The notes under the pieces are model-generated. The model did no database searches, was not told where the DNA came from, and saw nothing but the letters and a program-made list of their open reading frames with translations. A program made the position numbers and the translations under genes. Positions 1 to 9,378 of a stretch of DNA of 64,000 bases are shown here, piece after piece; positions within the stretch are counted from its first letter, which is position 1; the number at the start of each line of letters is the position of its first letter. Source of the DNA: Chrysophaeum taylorii (lineage: Eukaryota; Sar; Pelagophyceae; Pelagomonadales; Pelagomonadaceae); the NCBI GenBank assembly GCA_029834535.1, contig JAQMWT010000037.1, forward strand, positions 124,001 to 188,000, given 5' to 3'.

Positions 1-690
1 ATGCTGCGGCGCCGAAAGCTCGCGCTCGCGTGGCGGATCGAAATCAAGCGCGAGCCGTGCTTGGTGATGCTTCAGGCCCTCGACCGCGGCGGTTTGTTGG
101 TGGTTGACCTGCCATTCCTCGGCGAGGTCCGCCGAGGCGCGCTCGACGCAACCGACCTGCAACCCCCCCGCAGCGACGACCTCGACGAGGCAGCGCGAGC
201 CTTGGTCGATCATCTCGCTCCACCGGACGTCGTCGCCTTCGCGCGCCACCTCGCGAACCCTTACCTCGCCAAGTTCGACGCCTACGTGGAGTCTCTCGCG
301 CTCGATTTGCCGACCACGGCGCTCTGCGACCGCGCCAAGCGCCTCTCGGCCGACCAGTTCCCAAAGCAGACTCCGGCGCTCGACGCGCTCGAGCTTGTTT
401 TTCTCGACGCCCTCGACGCCCTCGCCCCAAAGCCCGCGGACACCAAACCAAAAAACAAACGCGCCGCGTCGGCCAGACCACCCGACAGAGACACGGTCCC
501 GAACGACCTCATCGAAAACATTGGTCAGGAACAGGAGGACGTCGCGGCATGGCGCGACACAATGATGGCCTACACGCGAAACGCCCTAGCAGACGTCTGT
601 CGCGATCGCGGTCTCGCCGTCTCTGGCACGAAACCCGTCCTCGTTGACCGCATCGAACAATACGTCTTCCACCACCACGAGGATGACTGA
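1..690 (+). CDS. Ku70 homologue, C-terminal part (gene continues upstream)
   Basis: This is the C-terminal half of a Ku70-like protein, the DNA-end-binding subunit that works with Ku80 in non-homologous end joining in the nucleus. Residues 29-42 (RGGLLVVDLPFLGEVR) match the end of the Ku core, where Ku70 has a hydrophobic stretch, LPF and then charged residues. Residues 74-102 contain FARHLANPYLAKFD and YVESLALDLP, the counterpart of the Ku70 C-terminal arm (FENPxLQxH then LEALALD). Residues 187-222 (YTRNALADVCRDRGL, then GTKPVLVDRIEQY) form a SAP DNA-binding motif, which in Ku70 is also the last domain. The reading frame is open from base 1, so the first Met is probably internal and the vWA-like domain lies outside the window. 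Domain order is seen; the Ku70 name is inferred from family knowledge. Confidence 0.75.
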   Translation: MLRRRKLALAWRIEIKREPCLVMLQALDRGGLLVVDLPFLGEVRRGALDATDLQPPRSDDLDEAARALVDHLAPPDVVAFARHLANPYLAKFDAYVESLALDLPTTALCDRAKRLSADQFPKQTPALDALELVFLDALDALAPKPADTKPKNKRAASARPPDRDTVPNDLIENIGQEQEDVAAWRDTMMAYTRNALADVCRDRGLAVSGTKPVLVDRIEQYVFHHHEDD

Positions 691-2220
691 GGCAAAATCA
701 TCCAGTGCCGGCAACGGCTTGATGAACGTGCGATTACGCCCCTCCTCGTCGCCGTCGTACTCGAGCGACGTGAATGAATTTTGGTGGCCGCTCGCGGGGT
801 AGGGGCAAAAGAGTGGCGTGATGAGGCCTGGCTGCAGGTCTCGCGATGGCCGCGATCGTGACCAATTGAGGCGCCGACGCCGTTGCTTGAGGCGCGCGAT
901 TTTGAGTGTGGTGCAAGAAGATAATGCGAGCAGCTGCCACGTTCTTTCTTCGTTGACCAAACAGCAACAACGCGCGGGAACGAGCTGTCGAATCGCTTCA
1001 TCTTTGTTCCGGAGTGCTCTTCATGCTCTTCCTGAAGCCAGTCCAAGATGACGTCCGACTGCTCTGGTTTTGGTATACGGACTCATGGGCCGAGCAAGGA
1101 AGACCTTGTAGCTTTGCTCGTCGTCAATCCTTCGTGGCACGAGGCCTTTTTCTTCGTATATCTATCCGCTGGAGAACTGCCGAGCACTTCGGGCACAATA
1201 TATAGCGACCCATTATTTTCACGGCGAGCGTTCGGCGAGCGTTCGAGACCGCCGTCCAAAGATTAACTTCACGCGAGGCGTCCAAGGGCACGGGACGCGT
1301 CGTCGCTTGTCCGGGGGTCTTCTCGAAACCCTGCCGTTCTGCGATTCGAGCGTCTCGACGAACGCACCGAGGAAAAGTCAAGCAACTCCTGCGCAAGGTC
1401 GTTCGATAGCCTCGAATGCAACATGAAGAATCCCCGCCCAAACGCACCGAGCGCAACAAGCACGACGCCGACGCGAGCGAGAAGATGCTGTCGTATCTTC
1501 GCGCCTCGGATATGATCGCCCGCGATATTTCGCTTTCGACTATCTCCTCTTCGGCATTCGTTCGCGCAGCCCGTCTATCGCAGCCTACGAGAGCCCGCCA
1601 CCGAACCATGACGGTCCAACCCGCAGAAGGAAATTTCGCCCTAAAGGCGCCCGTCCCTGAATCGGGCAGCCTCCTGGACTTGGCGCTTTCCCAGGAGGTC
1701 CGGCAGCTCGGCAAAACCGTGCCCGTCGGTGATCTGGACGCGGGACGCGTAGTCTACAAGGTGTCAAGAAAATTCGTTCGAAAGCCGCGGTTTTTTCAAG
1801 AGCAGAGCGGGGTGGGGAGGGCAAGAAGACGGAGACGACGCAAGTCGCTTGCAGAGGACGGCAATACGCGAGCCTAGCCGTCAGAGTGCCACCGGGAACG
1901 CGACGGAAGGTGCCGTTGACGTTCCCGTAGGTGTGCTGGCGATCGATCACGGAATTCTACCCGCGCGTAGTGTTGTTGCCGGACGCGTGACCCACTGAAG
2001 CGTTGAGTTCAAGGTCTCCTTTGCATTTTCCGGTTTCGTACAGTGTTGCGGCATGCAGCGTACGCGGCGTTTCGGGCTGCGAGTCCTTAAAGCGTTCGGC
2101 GTCGCGGCGCCAGTAGTCGAGCCCTTGCACTCGGCCGAGACGCGCGATTGGTTCATAACGCGGCGCGAAAGCGGCCGAAACTCGCGACGGCTAAAGAGTC
2201 GGCGCCCTACCGAGAGGAGC
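691..2220. other. Spacer with no supported gene
   Basis: About 1.5 kb between the Ku70 stop and the 15-base minisatellite. Short open frames exist on both strands, but they overlap each other, have biased Arg/Ser/Pro composition and show no domain I recognise. No tRNA, terminal repeat or long tandem repeat was seen. Confidence 0.5.
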
Positions 2221-2827
2221 TTCAGGAGATCGAGCTTCAGGAGATCGAGCTTCAGGAGATCGAGCTTCAGGAGATCGAGCTTCAGGAGATCGAGCTTCAG
2301 GAGATCGAGCTTCAGGAGATCGAGCTTCAGGAGATCGAGCTTCAGGAGATCGAGCTTCAGGAGATCGAGCTTCAGGAGATCGAGCTTCAGGAGATCGAGC
2401 TCAACGTCGAAATGTCGTGGCTGTCGCTGGCCGGTACTCCATCGGCGCGTTCGACGAGAACGATTTCGAGATCTCGGACAGTGGTCGGATGGAATGCGCC
2501 TGAAAGTTCTGCAACGTCATGTACTGGGACGACGAGGCCACGACAGCTGGCCTGCGCAAATTGCCGCTCCAAGGGTGCTATGGTGCTCCCGCAGATCCCG
2601 AGCCCTTCGGAGCCCTATTCGACGATCGAGGACTCGACATTGGTCGCGGTAGCATTCGTGTCGACAACGGTGTTCTCAACTTCGCCTTACTCAAAAGCAA
2701 CGATGAACGGCTCTTCGCCCAGGGTTCAAGTCTATCAAAGGTGCCCGTATCGGAGCTCCAAGGAACGAAACGCTATGGGGTTTTTTTTTGTCAACGGACT
2801 GGACTAAGCTGTATGGACACTAACTAG
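2148..2827 (+). pseudogene. Possible gene remnant downstream of the minisatellite
   Basis: After the repeat array, open frames continue for about 400 bases. In one frame, bases 2411-2500 read VAVAGRYSIGAFDENDFEIS followed by SGRMECA and a stop. The same frame resumes with KFCNVMYWDDEATTAG and runs to about 2825. The pattern (YxIGxFDxxxF, then GRMxxxKF, then an aromatic-rich stretch) loosely recalls the DYG/FYA region of GH32 invertase-type glycosidases, but the conserved catalytic N-terminal motifs are absent. A decayed gene or exon fragment is the most I can support. The fused frame with the EIELQ repeats (2148-2807) is an alternative reading. Confidence 0.25.
2221..2400 (+). repeat. Minisatellite, 12 perfect copies of a 15-base unit
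   Basis: The unit ttcaggagatcgagc occurs twelve times without a mismatch, preceded by a partial unit (gaggagc). The unit length is a multiple of three and all three forward frames stay open through the array. They would encode runs of EIELQ, RSSFR or ASGDR. The EIELQ frame would give an amphipathic, acidic helix-like repeat. Perfect identity implies recent expansion or homogenisation. Whether it is translated is unknown. Confidence 0.95.
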
Positions 2828-3934
2828 CTAACTATAGTCCAGCTCAGTGCGCAGGGCGAACGAAGGCTATTCTTCCAAGCGCCTTGGCGCGTGGGATTAG
2901 AGTCACCGGGCGTGCAGACGAGGGGCGCCGAAAGGCGAGTCGACGGAGAGTGATAAATAATCAGGCTGCATGTCGCCGTGCGACGCGGAGACTGCGGTTT
3001 GACCGACAACCATCTCTTGGTTAACGTTTCCTTCTGCGCCTCCCGGGCTCAGCCCGCCCCGCTGCGATCGTCCCGGCTTCCAACAGGCCCGCTCGGGAGG
3101 CGAACAAGTGCCAGCCTTCACCGGGGAGACGAATGCCCTCGCAAGGCGCAGGTTCAGAAGGTAATTAACGCCGGTGCAATCGACACTTCGCACCGAAAAT
3201 ACGATTTTTGCGCCAGCCCTTACGAGTGCAATAATGCAAAATTACAAATGACGACTTGCACACGAAAGACTTGCATATTTTTGATATCGCAGGAGCTGAC
3301 CCAGTCTTTGCCGACTCGCGCGTGCGTCATGGCATCGTCCACCTTCTCTGTTGCGCGTCACCGGGTTTCGAGAGGAAGACTCTCATTCTGCGGCAAAAAC
3401 CAGACAGTATTATTATTATTCCGAGTGGGTTGCCGAGCATTTTTTGAGGCGCTGAACAATGGGTTCGCCTCGGTCGACGTGCGCGCTTTACAGCGTCATT
3501 CCTTCACCGGGGCGTGAGGGCTTTGGGGCCGGCGTGCTCGCGTGCAATGGTCCCTAGCAGCAGCCCTGCTTTGCTCCGGCGCAATGGAAATGTCGTCGGG
3601 GGGGCATATGGTGCAATGAATAGGGCAAAACCTCTTTGCCCCGTGGTTTTTGAAAAGTGCATAAAGGCCTACTCGCGCAGACGAGTTCAACCTGCGCTCT
3701 CGGGGGGCTGTGGGCTTCATCCTTAAGTAATAATAAGTGTGTCGAAATATTTTGCGTTGGCACTGATGGTAACTTTACTTAAAGGGCCAAAACGGATAAG
3801 CACAGAGAGAAGAAAGAACAAAAGACCTCAGAGGGGGGGAGGCGATATCGACAATCCGTCCGTCCGTCCTTTAGTCCGCGTCTATCAGCAAAAAAAAAAG
3901 AGGAAACGCTCGCCGCGGTGGAATAAGAGCAAAG
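2828..3934. other. Spacer; possible SINE-like sequence at 2818-3180
   Basis: No supported gene. Bases 2818-2837 hold a short CTAA-rich stretch. Bases 3085-3135 share a core like GCTCGGGAGGCGAACAAG with bases 26185-26205, part of a CTAA-tailed repeat, so this may be an old copy of the same short retroposon. Bases 3408-3420 are an ATT run and 3861-3873 a short TCCG run. The rest shows nothing recognisable. Confidence 0.35.
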
Positions 3935-4897
3935 TTATCGAAACCCGAGTCCCGAGGTTAAAATAAATAAGCATATAGGTATTATGGGCGGGGGTGAGGG
4001 TGATGCGAAGGGCAATGGCGGCCACTGCACAAAACTTTTGTTCGTCGAGGGAGGTGGCAAGTCGAGGAAGCGCCACAAATCTGCGTGGCGTTTGTTATGC
4101 TCGACGTAGTCTTCGAGCTCGTGGAGAAAAGCAGACGGACACACCTGTTTTTTTCTGCAAACGCAGCCGCGGAGCCTCGGTCGCAATTCCGGGTCGCTGG
4201 ACGCGGTTTTACCAGTCAAGTAGGCTTGAAAACACGCGCGCTGCAACGCGTAATCATATTGGTTCTTTCGTCTGACGGTCGAATTGATTTCGCTTTGGAT
4301 GTTCTTGCGGTAATGGAAAACGACTCTAGGCCGAGCGCAGAGGGTCCCTAGAAATGCAATATCGCGGGCCATGTTCGGTTCGCTGCCGTAACGAATCTCT
4401 TTGAATCCCCAGCACGAACGTCCTCTCGGATTGAGCTGGGCGTCTACGATTGCAGCCGCTAATCGTCGCGCGACATCCAGCACAGCATCGCCGTCGTCGA
4501 AGACGCGTCGCCAAGCCCAGTAGTCGTGCGAGTATTGCCGCCCTCGCGGGTGGTTGATCGTACGACATAACTGGTAATCGAAGGCCGCGAGCTCGATGAA
4601 CTCACCCCAATTCTCGCCCGACATCTCGCATTCTCGCGACAACAGCTTCACCATCGTCGAGGAGCCCGAGCCCGGGGTCGTCAACAAAAACACGCAAGTT
4701 TCATTCCACCCTCGCACGTGTTGCATTGTGATGAGTGTGACAAGTAAAGACCGTGCCTTCCGCAACGGCGTCATCGCGCTACTCCTTCCTTCGATGCAAG
4801 ATTTTATTGCCTCAAGGGAATGAATAGGAATATAACGTTGCTTTGTAGTAAGTAGCAACACCGAGGAGACACGGTCACTCGTCACCCATGCCAGCAA
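3935..4897 (-). CDS. Sulfotransferase-family protein
   Basis: A 320-residue minus-strand frame with the hallmarks of PAPS-dependent sulfotransferases, which transfer sulfate from PAPS to carbohydrate or other acceptors, usually in the Golgi. Residues 69-86 (VFLLTTPGSGSSTMVKLL) are the 5'-phosphosulfate binding loop on a beta strand. Residues 163-170 (WGFKEIRY) and about 189-207 (PRVVFHYRKNIQSEINS) correspond to the second strand and the 3'-phosphate binding region with its Arg and Ser. The first 41 residues have no clear domain. A start at Met42 (about base 4774), just before a hydrophobic stretch (ARSLLVTLI), is equally plausible. The C-terminal 40 residues are Pro/Ser-rich and may run past the true end. 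It lies 2.9 kb from a sulfatase gene on the other strand. Acceptor substrate unknown. Confidence 0.75.
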   Translation of the reverse strand: MLAWVTSDRVSSVLLLTTKQRYIPIHSLEAIKSCIEGRSSAMTPLRKARSLLVTLITMQHVRGWNETCVFLLTTPGSGSSTMVKLLSRECEMSGENWGEFIELAAFDYQLCRTINHPRGRQYSHDYWAWRRVFDDGDAVLDVARRLAAAIVDAQLNPRGRSCWGFKEIRYGSEPNMARDIAFLGTLCARPRVVFHYRKNIQSEINSTVRRKNQYDYALQRACFQAYLTGKTASSDPELRPRLRGCVCRKKQVCPSAFLHELEDYVEHNKRHADLWRFLDLPPPSTNKSFVQWPPLPFASPSPPPIIPICLFILTSGLGFR

Positions 4898-4961
4898 TTT
4901 TCAAAAAGGAAGGAAGGAAGGACATCACAGGTCTACTACGCCAGCAATGTCTCCTGCCGGG

Positions 4962-5011
<50 letters not shown>
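4962..5011. repeat. (ACAG)n microsatellite, about 12 units
   Basis: An uninterrupted gacagacagaca run in the spacer between the divergently arranged sulfotransferase (-) and the gene starting at 5249 (+). The rest of 4898-5248 shows nothing gene-like. Confidence 0.95.
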
Positions 5012-5248
5012 GACGTGTGTTGCGACGACGGCACGAAAGCAGAATGGTGACGGGTGATGAGGCAAAAAGCAAACAAGAATCGCCGGAAAAAAAATGTTGT
5101 TGTAGGCTCAACGGCCTGATGATATATAACGCCAGCGAAGGCAGTACAATAAAATGAGTAGCCCCCTTCGCCCCTTCCAATAGCACCGTCGTGGTGTAAG
5201 TCGTGGTGGCACGGGGCACAAGGGTGGGGCGACGAGGCTTGCGAAGCG

Positions 5249-7258
5249 GTGATGGTTGCCCGGATGCAGGCGGATATCGACCGCAAGTTGAAGGTGGCGG
5301 CGGCCCTCGATCAGGAGGTGGCGAACGTGTACGAGGTGAGGGGCGAGGTGCGGCGACAGGTTGAGGTCGTCGCGGACCCAAGGGACGAGAGGTTCGCGTT
5401 GGTCGTGTGTCGCGTGTGCTCGGGTGCGGTGGACGCGAAGGAGGCCGAGAGTAATAATAGTAGGGTGTGCTGGCGGTTCGGAGTACACGACGCGTGGAAC
5501 AAGACTATCCTCCACAAGGTCCTCACCCACTGCGGCCACTTCAAGTCGACCCCCGCCGTCCAGCATCGGCAGGCCCTCGCGCGCGACATGGGGTGGTGCT
5601 CCCCCTCGGCGGAAAGAAGTTGCTCGAGACGGCGACGGCAGCTAGGCGAGACGCCCGCAGGGCGCGGCAGCCGTAAGAAGAGGCGGCGAGCGGAGGGCGA
5701 GGATCCACCGCCCGCGGGACCGCGGCTGCAGATTTACGACGTCAACTCGGACACCTTCGTCGACATAAAGCGCGATCGCGGGCGCGCGATTCGCTACCAT
5801 CGCATCACCCGCAGACTCGGCGAAGTTCTCGACTCGGGATTCTCCGCGTCGTCGATCGTCCACGTCGCGGCCCGCGCGCTCGTCGAGATGCGTTGCGCGT
5901 CGGTTTTTTGTCCTCCTCCTCCTCCCTTGACGGAGCGGGTGCCGCTGCGTGTCGATGAGGTGATGGAGCTCATGTGCGTGCTTCTCGAACTCGGGCTGAT
6001 CGATAAACTTCCGGTGACGCGCGCGGCCGACGTTCGCGCGCTCGCCGACGCCAAGGAGGCGCTCCCCGAGCGGATGACGGCGCTGCGCGTCGCGGCGTCC
6101 GACTCGTCCGAGAGGCGGCGCGAGCGCCGGGCGCAGCGCATGGCCATCCTCTTCGTCGCTCACCAGCTTTGGACGCCCTCTCGCATGAGGCGGCTCGTCG
6201 ACGGACTCGCGAATTCGGTCGACTCGCCGCCGACGAGCGCGAGCGAATGGGGTGCCAGCGTTCGACGCGCGCTCGAGCTCGGGGCCGCAGAAATCGACGA
6301 CGTCGAGGCGCACCAAGAGATCGCGATGGAGAACGACGTTTTCACTGGCAGACACCGCGGGCGAACGACCGCGACCGCCGTCCTCCAAGCCGGCTGGCCC
6401 GACGAGTGGGATCGCGTCCTCGACGTCGCTGGCATCTTTGTCGACGCGCTCGAGAGAGACCGGTCCTCGCGAATCATCGACGACGCCGAATGCCGCCGCC
6501 TCGTCGAGGTGGCGAGGAGATTGCCTGACGTCGGGCCCTACATCGGCGCCCACCTCGTCCGGTCTCTCCTCGGCGTCTACGATCTCCGCATCCCCCTCGA
6601 CTCGTGGGGCGCCTTCACCATGTCGGAGTCCTCGGTCGGAGACATGCTCGACCGCCTTCGCCCGCTCGGTCTCGCCACTCCGGCGGCACTCGCCGACGTC
6701 CTCGCCGCGCACGTCTCCTCGCCGAGACGACGATTTTTCCTCCCCGAAACCCCCGACCGCTACGACGCGGGAGCCCTCGCCCTCATCCTCTGCGAGACGC
6801 ACTCCTGTTGCGCCCTCGTCGAGCGCCACCGCACCTGTTATCCCGGCTGGAACTTTCAAGCCTTGGTCCGCGCTTTGAGAGACACGCCCCGAGACTGGCC
6901 GAACGTCGTCCGCCGCGTCCTCGTCGAGGAGTACGGCCTGCCTTTCGACCCCGACGTCGTCTACCATCCCGCCTGCAAGGTCGTCTTCGTCACTATGCTC
7001 GCCAAGAAGCGCCACCAAGTCCACGTCTGCCGCCTCAAACCCCCAAAAGTCTTCGACAAAGTGCCCCGCTTTAAGGTCGTCGTCGACGACGACGACGACG
7101 ACGGGGGCTTGCCCCCAACTGCTGCCTTCGACGACGACGACGACGACGTCATGGACAGCCACCCGACGAGCGTGAGCAGCACGGACGAAGCCCGCGATCC
7201 CCTCGTCGTCGTTACCCCTGCCGCCGCCGCCGCCGCGCGCGAGGAAGAAGAGGAGTGA
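5249..7258 (+). CDS. Large protein of unknown function with acidic tail
   Basis: A 669-residue frame that I do not recognise. Visible parts are as follows. Residues 50-90 contain CRVCSG and later VCWRFGVH and THCGHF, a Cys/His-rich stretch that could bind zinc. Residues 125-150 are strongly basic (SRRRRQL, RKKRRR) and look like a nuclear localisation signal. A mostly helical middle region includes residues about 420-450 (LPDVGPYIGAHLVRSLLG), which resembles a helix-hairpin-helix motif with GxGxxxA-type spacing. Residues about 610-640 are Asp runs encoded by GAC repeats, and the end is Ala/Glu-rich. Codon use and GC content fit the neighbouring host genes. A nuclear DNA-associated role is an inference from the basic stretch and the HhH-like segment only. 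Two nearby Mets (residues 1-2 and 6) could each be the start. Confidence 0.75.
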   Translation: MMVARMQADIDRKLKVAAALDQEVANVYEVRGEVRRQVEVVADPRDERFALVVCRVCSGAVDAKEAESNNSRVCWRFGVHDAWNKTILHKVLTHCGHFKSTPAVQHRQALARDMGWCSPSAERSCSRRRRQLGETPAGRGSRKKRRRAEGEDPPPAGPRLQIYDVNSDTFVDIKRDRGRAIRYHRITRRLGEVLDSGFSASSIVHVAARALVEMRCASVFCPPPPPLTERVPLRVDEVMELMCVLLELGLIDKLPVTRAADVRALADAKEALPERMTALRVAASDSSERRRERRAQRMAILFVAHQLWTPSRMRRLVDGLANSVDSPPTSASEWGASVRRALELGAAEIDDVEAHQEIAMENDVFTGRHRGRTTATAVLQAGWPDEWDRVLDVAGIFVDALERDRSSRIIDDAECRRLVEVARRLPDVGPYIGAHLVRSLLGVYDLRIPLDSWGAFTMSESSVGDMLDRLRPLGLATPAALADVLAAHVSSPRRRFFLPETPDRYDAGALALILCETHSCCALVERHRTCYPGWNFQALVRALRDTPRDWPNVVRRVLVEEYGLPFDPDVVYHPACKVVFVTMLAKKRHQVHVCRLKPPKVFDKVPRFKVVVDDDDDDGGLPPTAAFDDDDDDVMDSHPTSVSSTDEARDPLVVVTPAAAAAAREEEEE

Positions 7259-7758
7259 GTCTCTCCAAGAGACGATGTCGGCTGCTGATCTCCCCGATTC
7301 AAGTCAATCGAAAACCGACGTTCGTATTCTTCTTCTTCTTCTTCATCTTTTACCTGGTTGTTGTGCCGGCGGGCGGGGCCGCCGCCGCAGATCCATCCTG
7401 TATATAGTAGGTGTGTGCCGTCCTTTAATTTTTTTTTAAATCTTGATTATTAGTTCTTTCCTCTGGGCGGCGGCGGCGGCGGCGGCGAGTGGCAGCAGTC
7501 AACAACCTACTACTATAGTGCCTCTGGATTCTTAATCAATTACAGCGACGAGGCGAGGGTGGTGGTCGCGGACGGTCGTCCTCGCCGAGTGGTCTACCAC
7601 CGACACGGTTGATATACATAAGGGACAGCGCTGCCGCTCCCTGAAACTTTTAGTGCCACCTCATTCATCTGTGCGACGTTTTGTATCCAATGATGATGAT
7701 GTCCTCGTTTGAAAACGTACGTAGAAAAAAAGAATAGAATCTTTCGCCTGCGACGACG
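7259..7758. other. Spacer with TTC and GGC microsatellites
   Basis: No gene seen. It contains a TTC run near 7328-7346 and a GGC run near 7468-7488. It must hold the 3' end of the preceding gene and the promoter of the sulfatase, but no specific signal can be assigned. Confidence 0.6.
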
Positions 7759-9378
7759 ATGAGGGGGCGCGAAATAATCGTGGTCTTGGTGTGGAAGAGC
7801 GCTGTCGCAATCGAGCACCCGTCAATTTTGTTCATCCAGGCCGACGACCTCGGGATCGGGGATGTGGGCGCGTACAACAGCTTTCGGGCGGACGATACGC
7901 CGAACATTGACGGCCTGGCGCGAAGGGGCTTGCTGCTAGCGAATTATAGAGTAATGTCCCCCGTTTGTTCGCCGTCGCGCGCCGCGTTCATGGTGGGAAT
8001 GGAGGCATCCGTTGCCGGCTTTCCCAACATCGCCGAATGCGACCCGACACAGACCGAAATCTACGTCGATCCCCGAGGCGTGAGGCGCCACGTCTCGAAC
8101 GACGTCGTCGAGCGACTGAACGAGACATGGACCGGCATGGCACACGTGCTGAAACGAGCGGGATATTACAACGCGCATTTGGGCAAGTGGCACGTCGGCT
8201 GCAGCAACCTGCCGTCCCCCGCCGCCTACGGCTGGGACTTGGTGCGGGCTTGCAACGCCGATATGGAATCGCTCGAGTGGACGGGCTACGGTGCCGAGAC
8301 GTGGTTTCGGTGGATGTGGGAAGACAAGCACGCCATGAACGAGGCGATGGTTGCCGACGCCGCGAACATCTTCGAGCATCAATCGCCCTTCTTCGTGAGC
8401 ATCAACCCGCTGCTACCGCACGCGCCCCTCAACCCGCGCCGCGAGCATATGGAAGCCGTCGGCCCCAAGGAGTGCGATTTAAATAGATTCTGGGCCGACG
8501 GCTTTAAATGGACCATGTCCAGCACGCAGCGCTTCTTGGAGGACCCCAATAACGACTATCGAATCACCGAGCTCTGCGTCGAGCGCGTCTACCGAGGGAG
8601 CGTCTACTCGTTCGACGCGATGGTCGGCGACCTTCTGGCCGTGCTCGACTCGCGGCAGCTCACAGACAGGACCTTTATCATCGTGACATCGGACAACGGA
8701 CCAGAGATCGCGATACCTGGCAGGCATTTTACCAGAACAGGACGGTGGTCGCAGGTTGGTTCCGCCGACAAATTTCGCGGGTTCAAGCGCAGCTTGTACG
8801 AAGGCGGCGTGCGCGTGCCGTGTGTGATCAGCTGGTCTCCTTTAGACAAAAGAATCGCTGCTGACACGGTCCTTGGTATCGACTGGATTCCGACGTTCGC
8901 CGTCGTCGCTGGCGTCGCTGACTTCTGGAACGAGCGGAGAGACGAGGAGCGGCAAGTCGGGCGACCCTTGCGCGGGCTCGCGACATCCGCCGACCCGTCG
9001 CGCGACGTACTTTTCTGGGAATGGGCTTATCAGATGGCGGGCTCGTGCCACGTCAAGGCACCGCGGTTCGCGGCCTTGGACCGCGACTCGGGCCTTAAAT
9101 TCCTGGGTGACTTCGGGCCCGACTCGGACGGCTCGTCCCGCGCCGTGCTGCGCCGCGCCGAGCTCTTCAACATTTCGTCGGATCCCTTCGAAAAACGGGA
9201 TCTTCTCCAGGAGCCCCAAGTGCCAACCGTCTGGATTGCCTCAACTGTCGTGTTGGCAAGGCTGCTCGACGATTGGGTTCGCACGCTCTTGCCGGTGACG
9301 CGAGGTCGAGAACAACTGCTCCACAACGCTTGTCCGCGCGCACGGATATATCGCGGCGGCGGCGGCGGTGGAGAATAG
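7759..9378 (+). CDS. Sulfatase (formylglycine-dependent, arylsulfatase/GALNS-like)
   Basis: A 539-residue alkaline-phosphatase-superfamily sulfatase that would hydrolyse sulfate esters. Residues 21-32 (PSILFIQADDLG) carry the metal-binding Asp pair. Residues 69-75 (VCSPSRA) are the sulfatase signature whose Cys70 would be converted to formylglycine. Residues about 141-147 (GKWHVG) are the second signature with catalytic Lys and His. LPHAP (about 222) and TSDNGPE (about 312) complete the metal site. FRGFKRSLYEGGVRVP (about 338-353) is typical of the N-acetylgalactosamine-6-sulfatase side of the family. The length is normal. The first 18 residues are hydrophobic (IIVVLVW) and may be a signal peptide, which suggests a secreted or lysosome-like location. 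No intron is needed. The gene lies near a sulfotransferase, so both ends of sulfate-ester turnover are represented. Confidence 0.92.
   Translation: MRGREIIVVLVWKSAVAIEHPSILFIQADDLGIGDVGAYNSFRADDTPNIDGLARRGLLLANYRVMSPVCSPSRAAFMVGMEASVAGFPNIAECDPTQTEIYVDPRGVRRHVSNDVVERLNETWTGMAHVLKRAGYYNAHLGKWHVGCSNLPSPAAYGWDLVRACNADMESLEWTGYGAETWFRWMWEDKHAMNEAMVADAANIFEHQSPFFVSINPLLPHAPLNPRREHMEAVGPKECDLNRFWADGFKWTMSSTQRFLEDPNNDYRITELCVERVYRGSVYSFDAMVGDLLAVLDSRQLTDRTFIIVTSDNGPEIAIPGRHFTRTGRWSQVGSADKFRGFKRSLYEGGVRVPCVISWSPLDKRIAADTVLGIDWIPTFAVVAGVADFWNERRDEERQVGRPLRGLATSADPSRDVLFWEWAYQMAGSCHVKAPRFAALDRDSGLKFLGDFGPDSDGSSRAVLRRAELFNISSDPFEKRDLLQEPQVPTVWIASTVVLARLLDDWVRTLLPVTRGREQLLHNACPRARIYRGGGGGGE

Noticed and set aside
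1416-1877. 153-residue plus-strand frame and overlapping minus-strand frames at 1124-1950
   Set aside because: Overlapping frames on both strands with biased composition and no recognisable motif; not enough to call a gene.
5642-7162. 506-residue open frame on the minus strand
   Set aside because: It lies wholly antisense to the 669-residue plus-strand gene and consists of Val/Asp/Gly/Arg-rich shadow sequence typical of GC-rich third-position bias. No domain seen.
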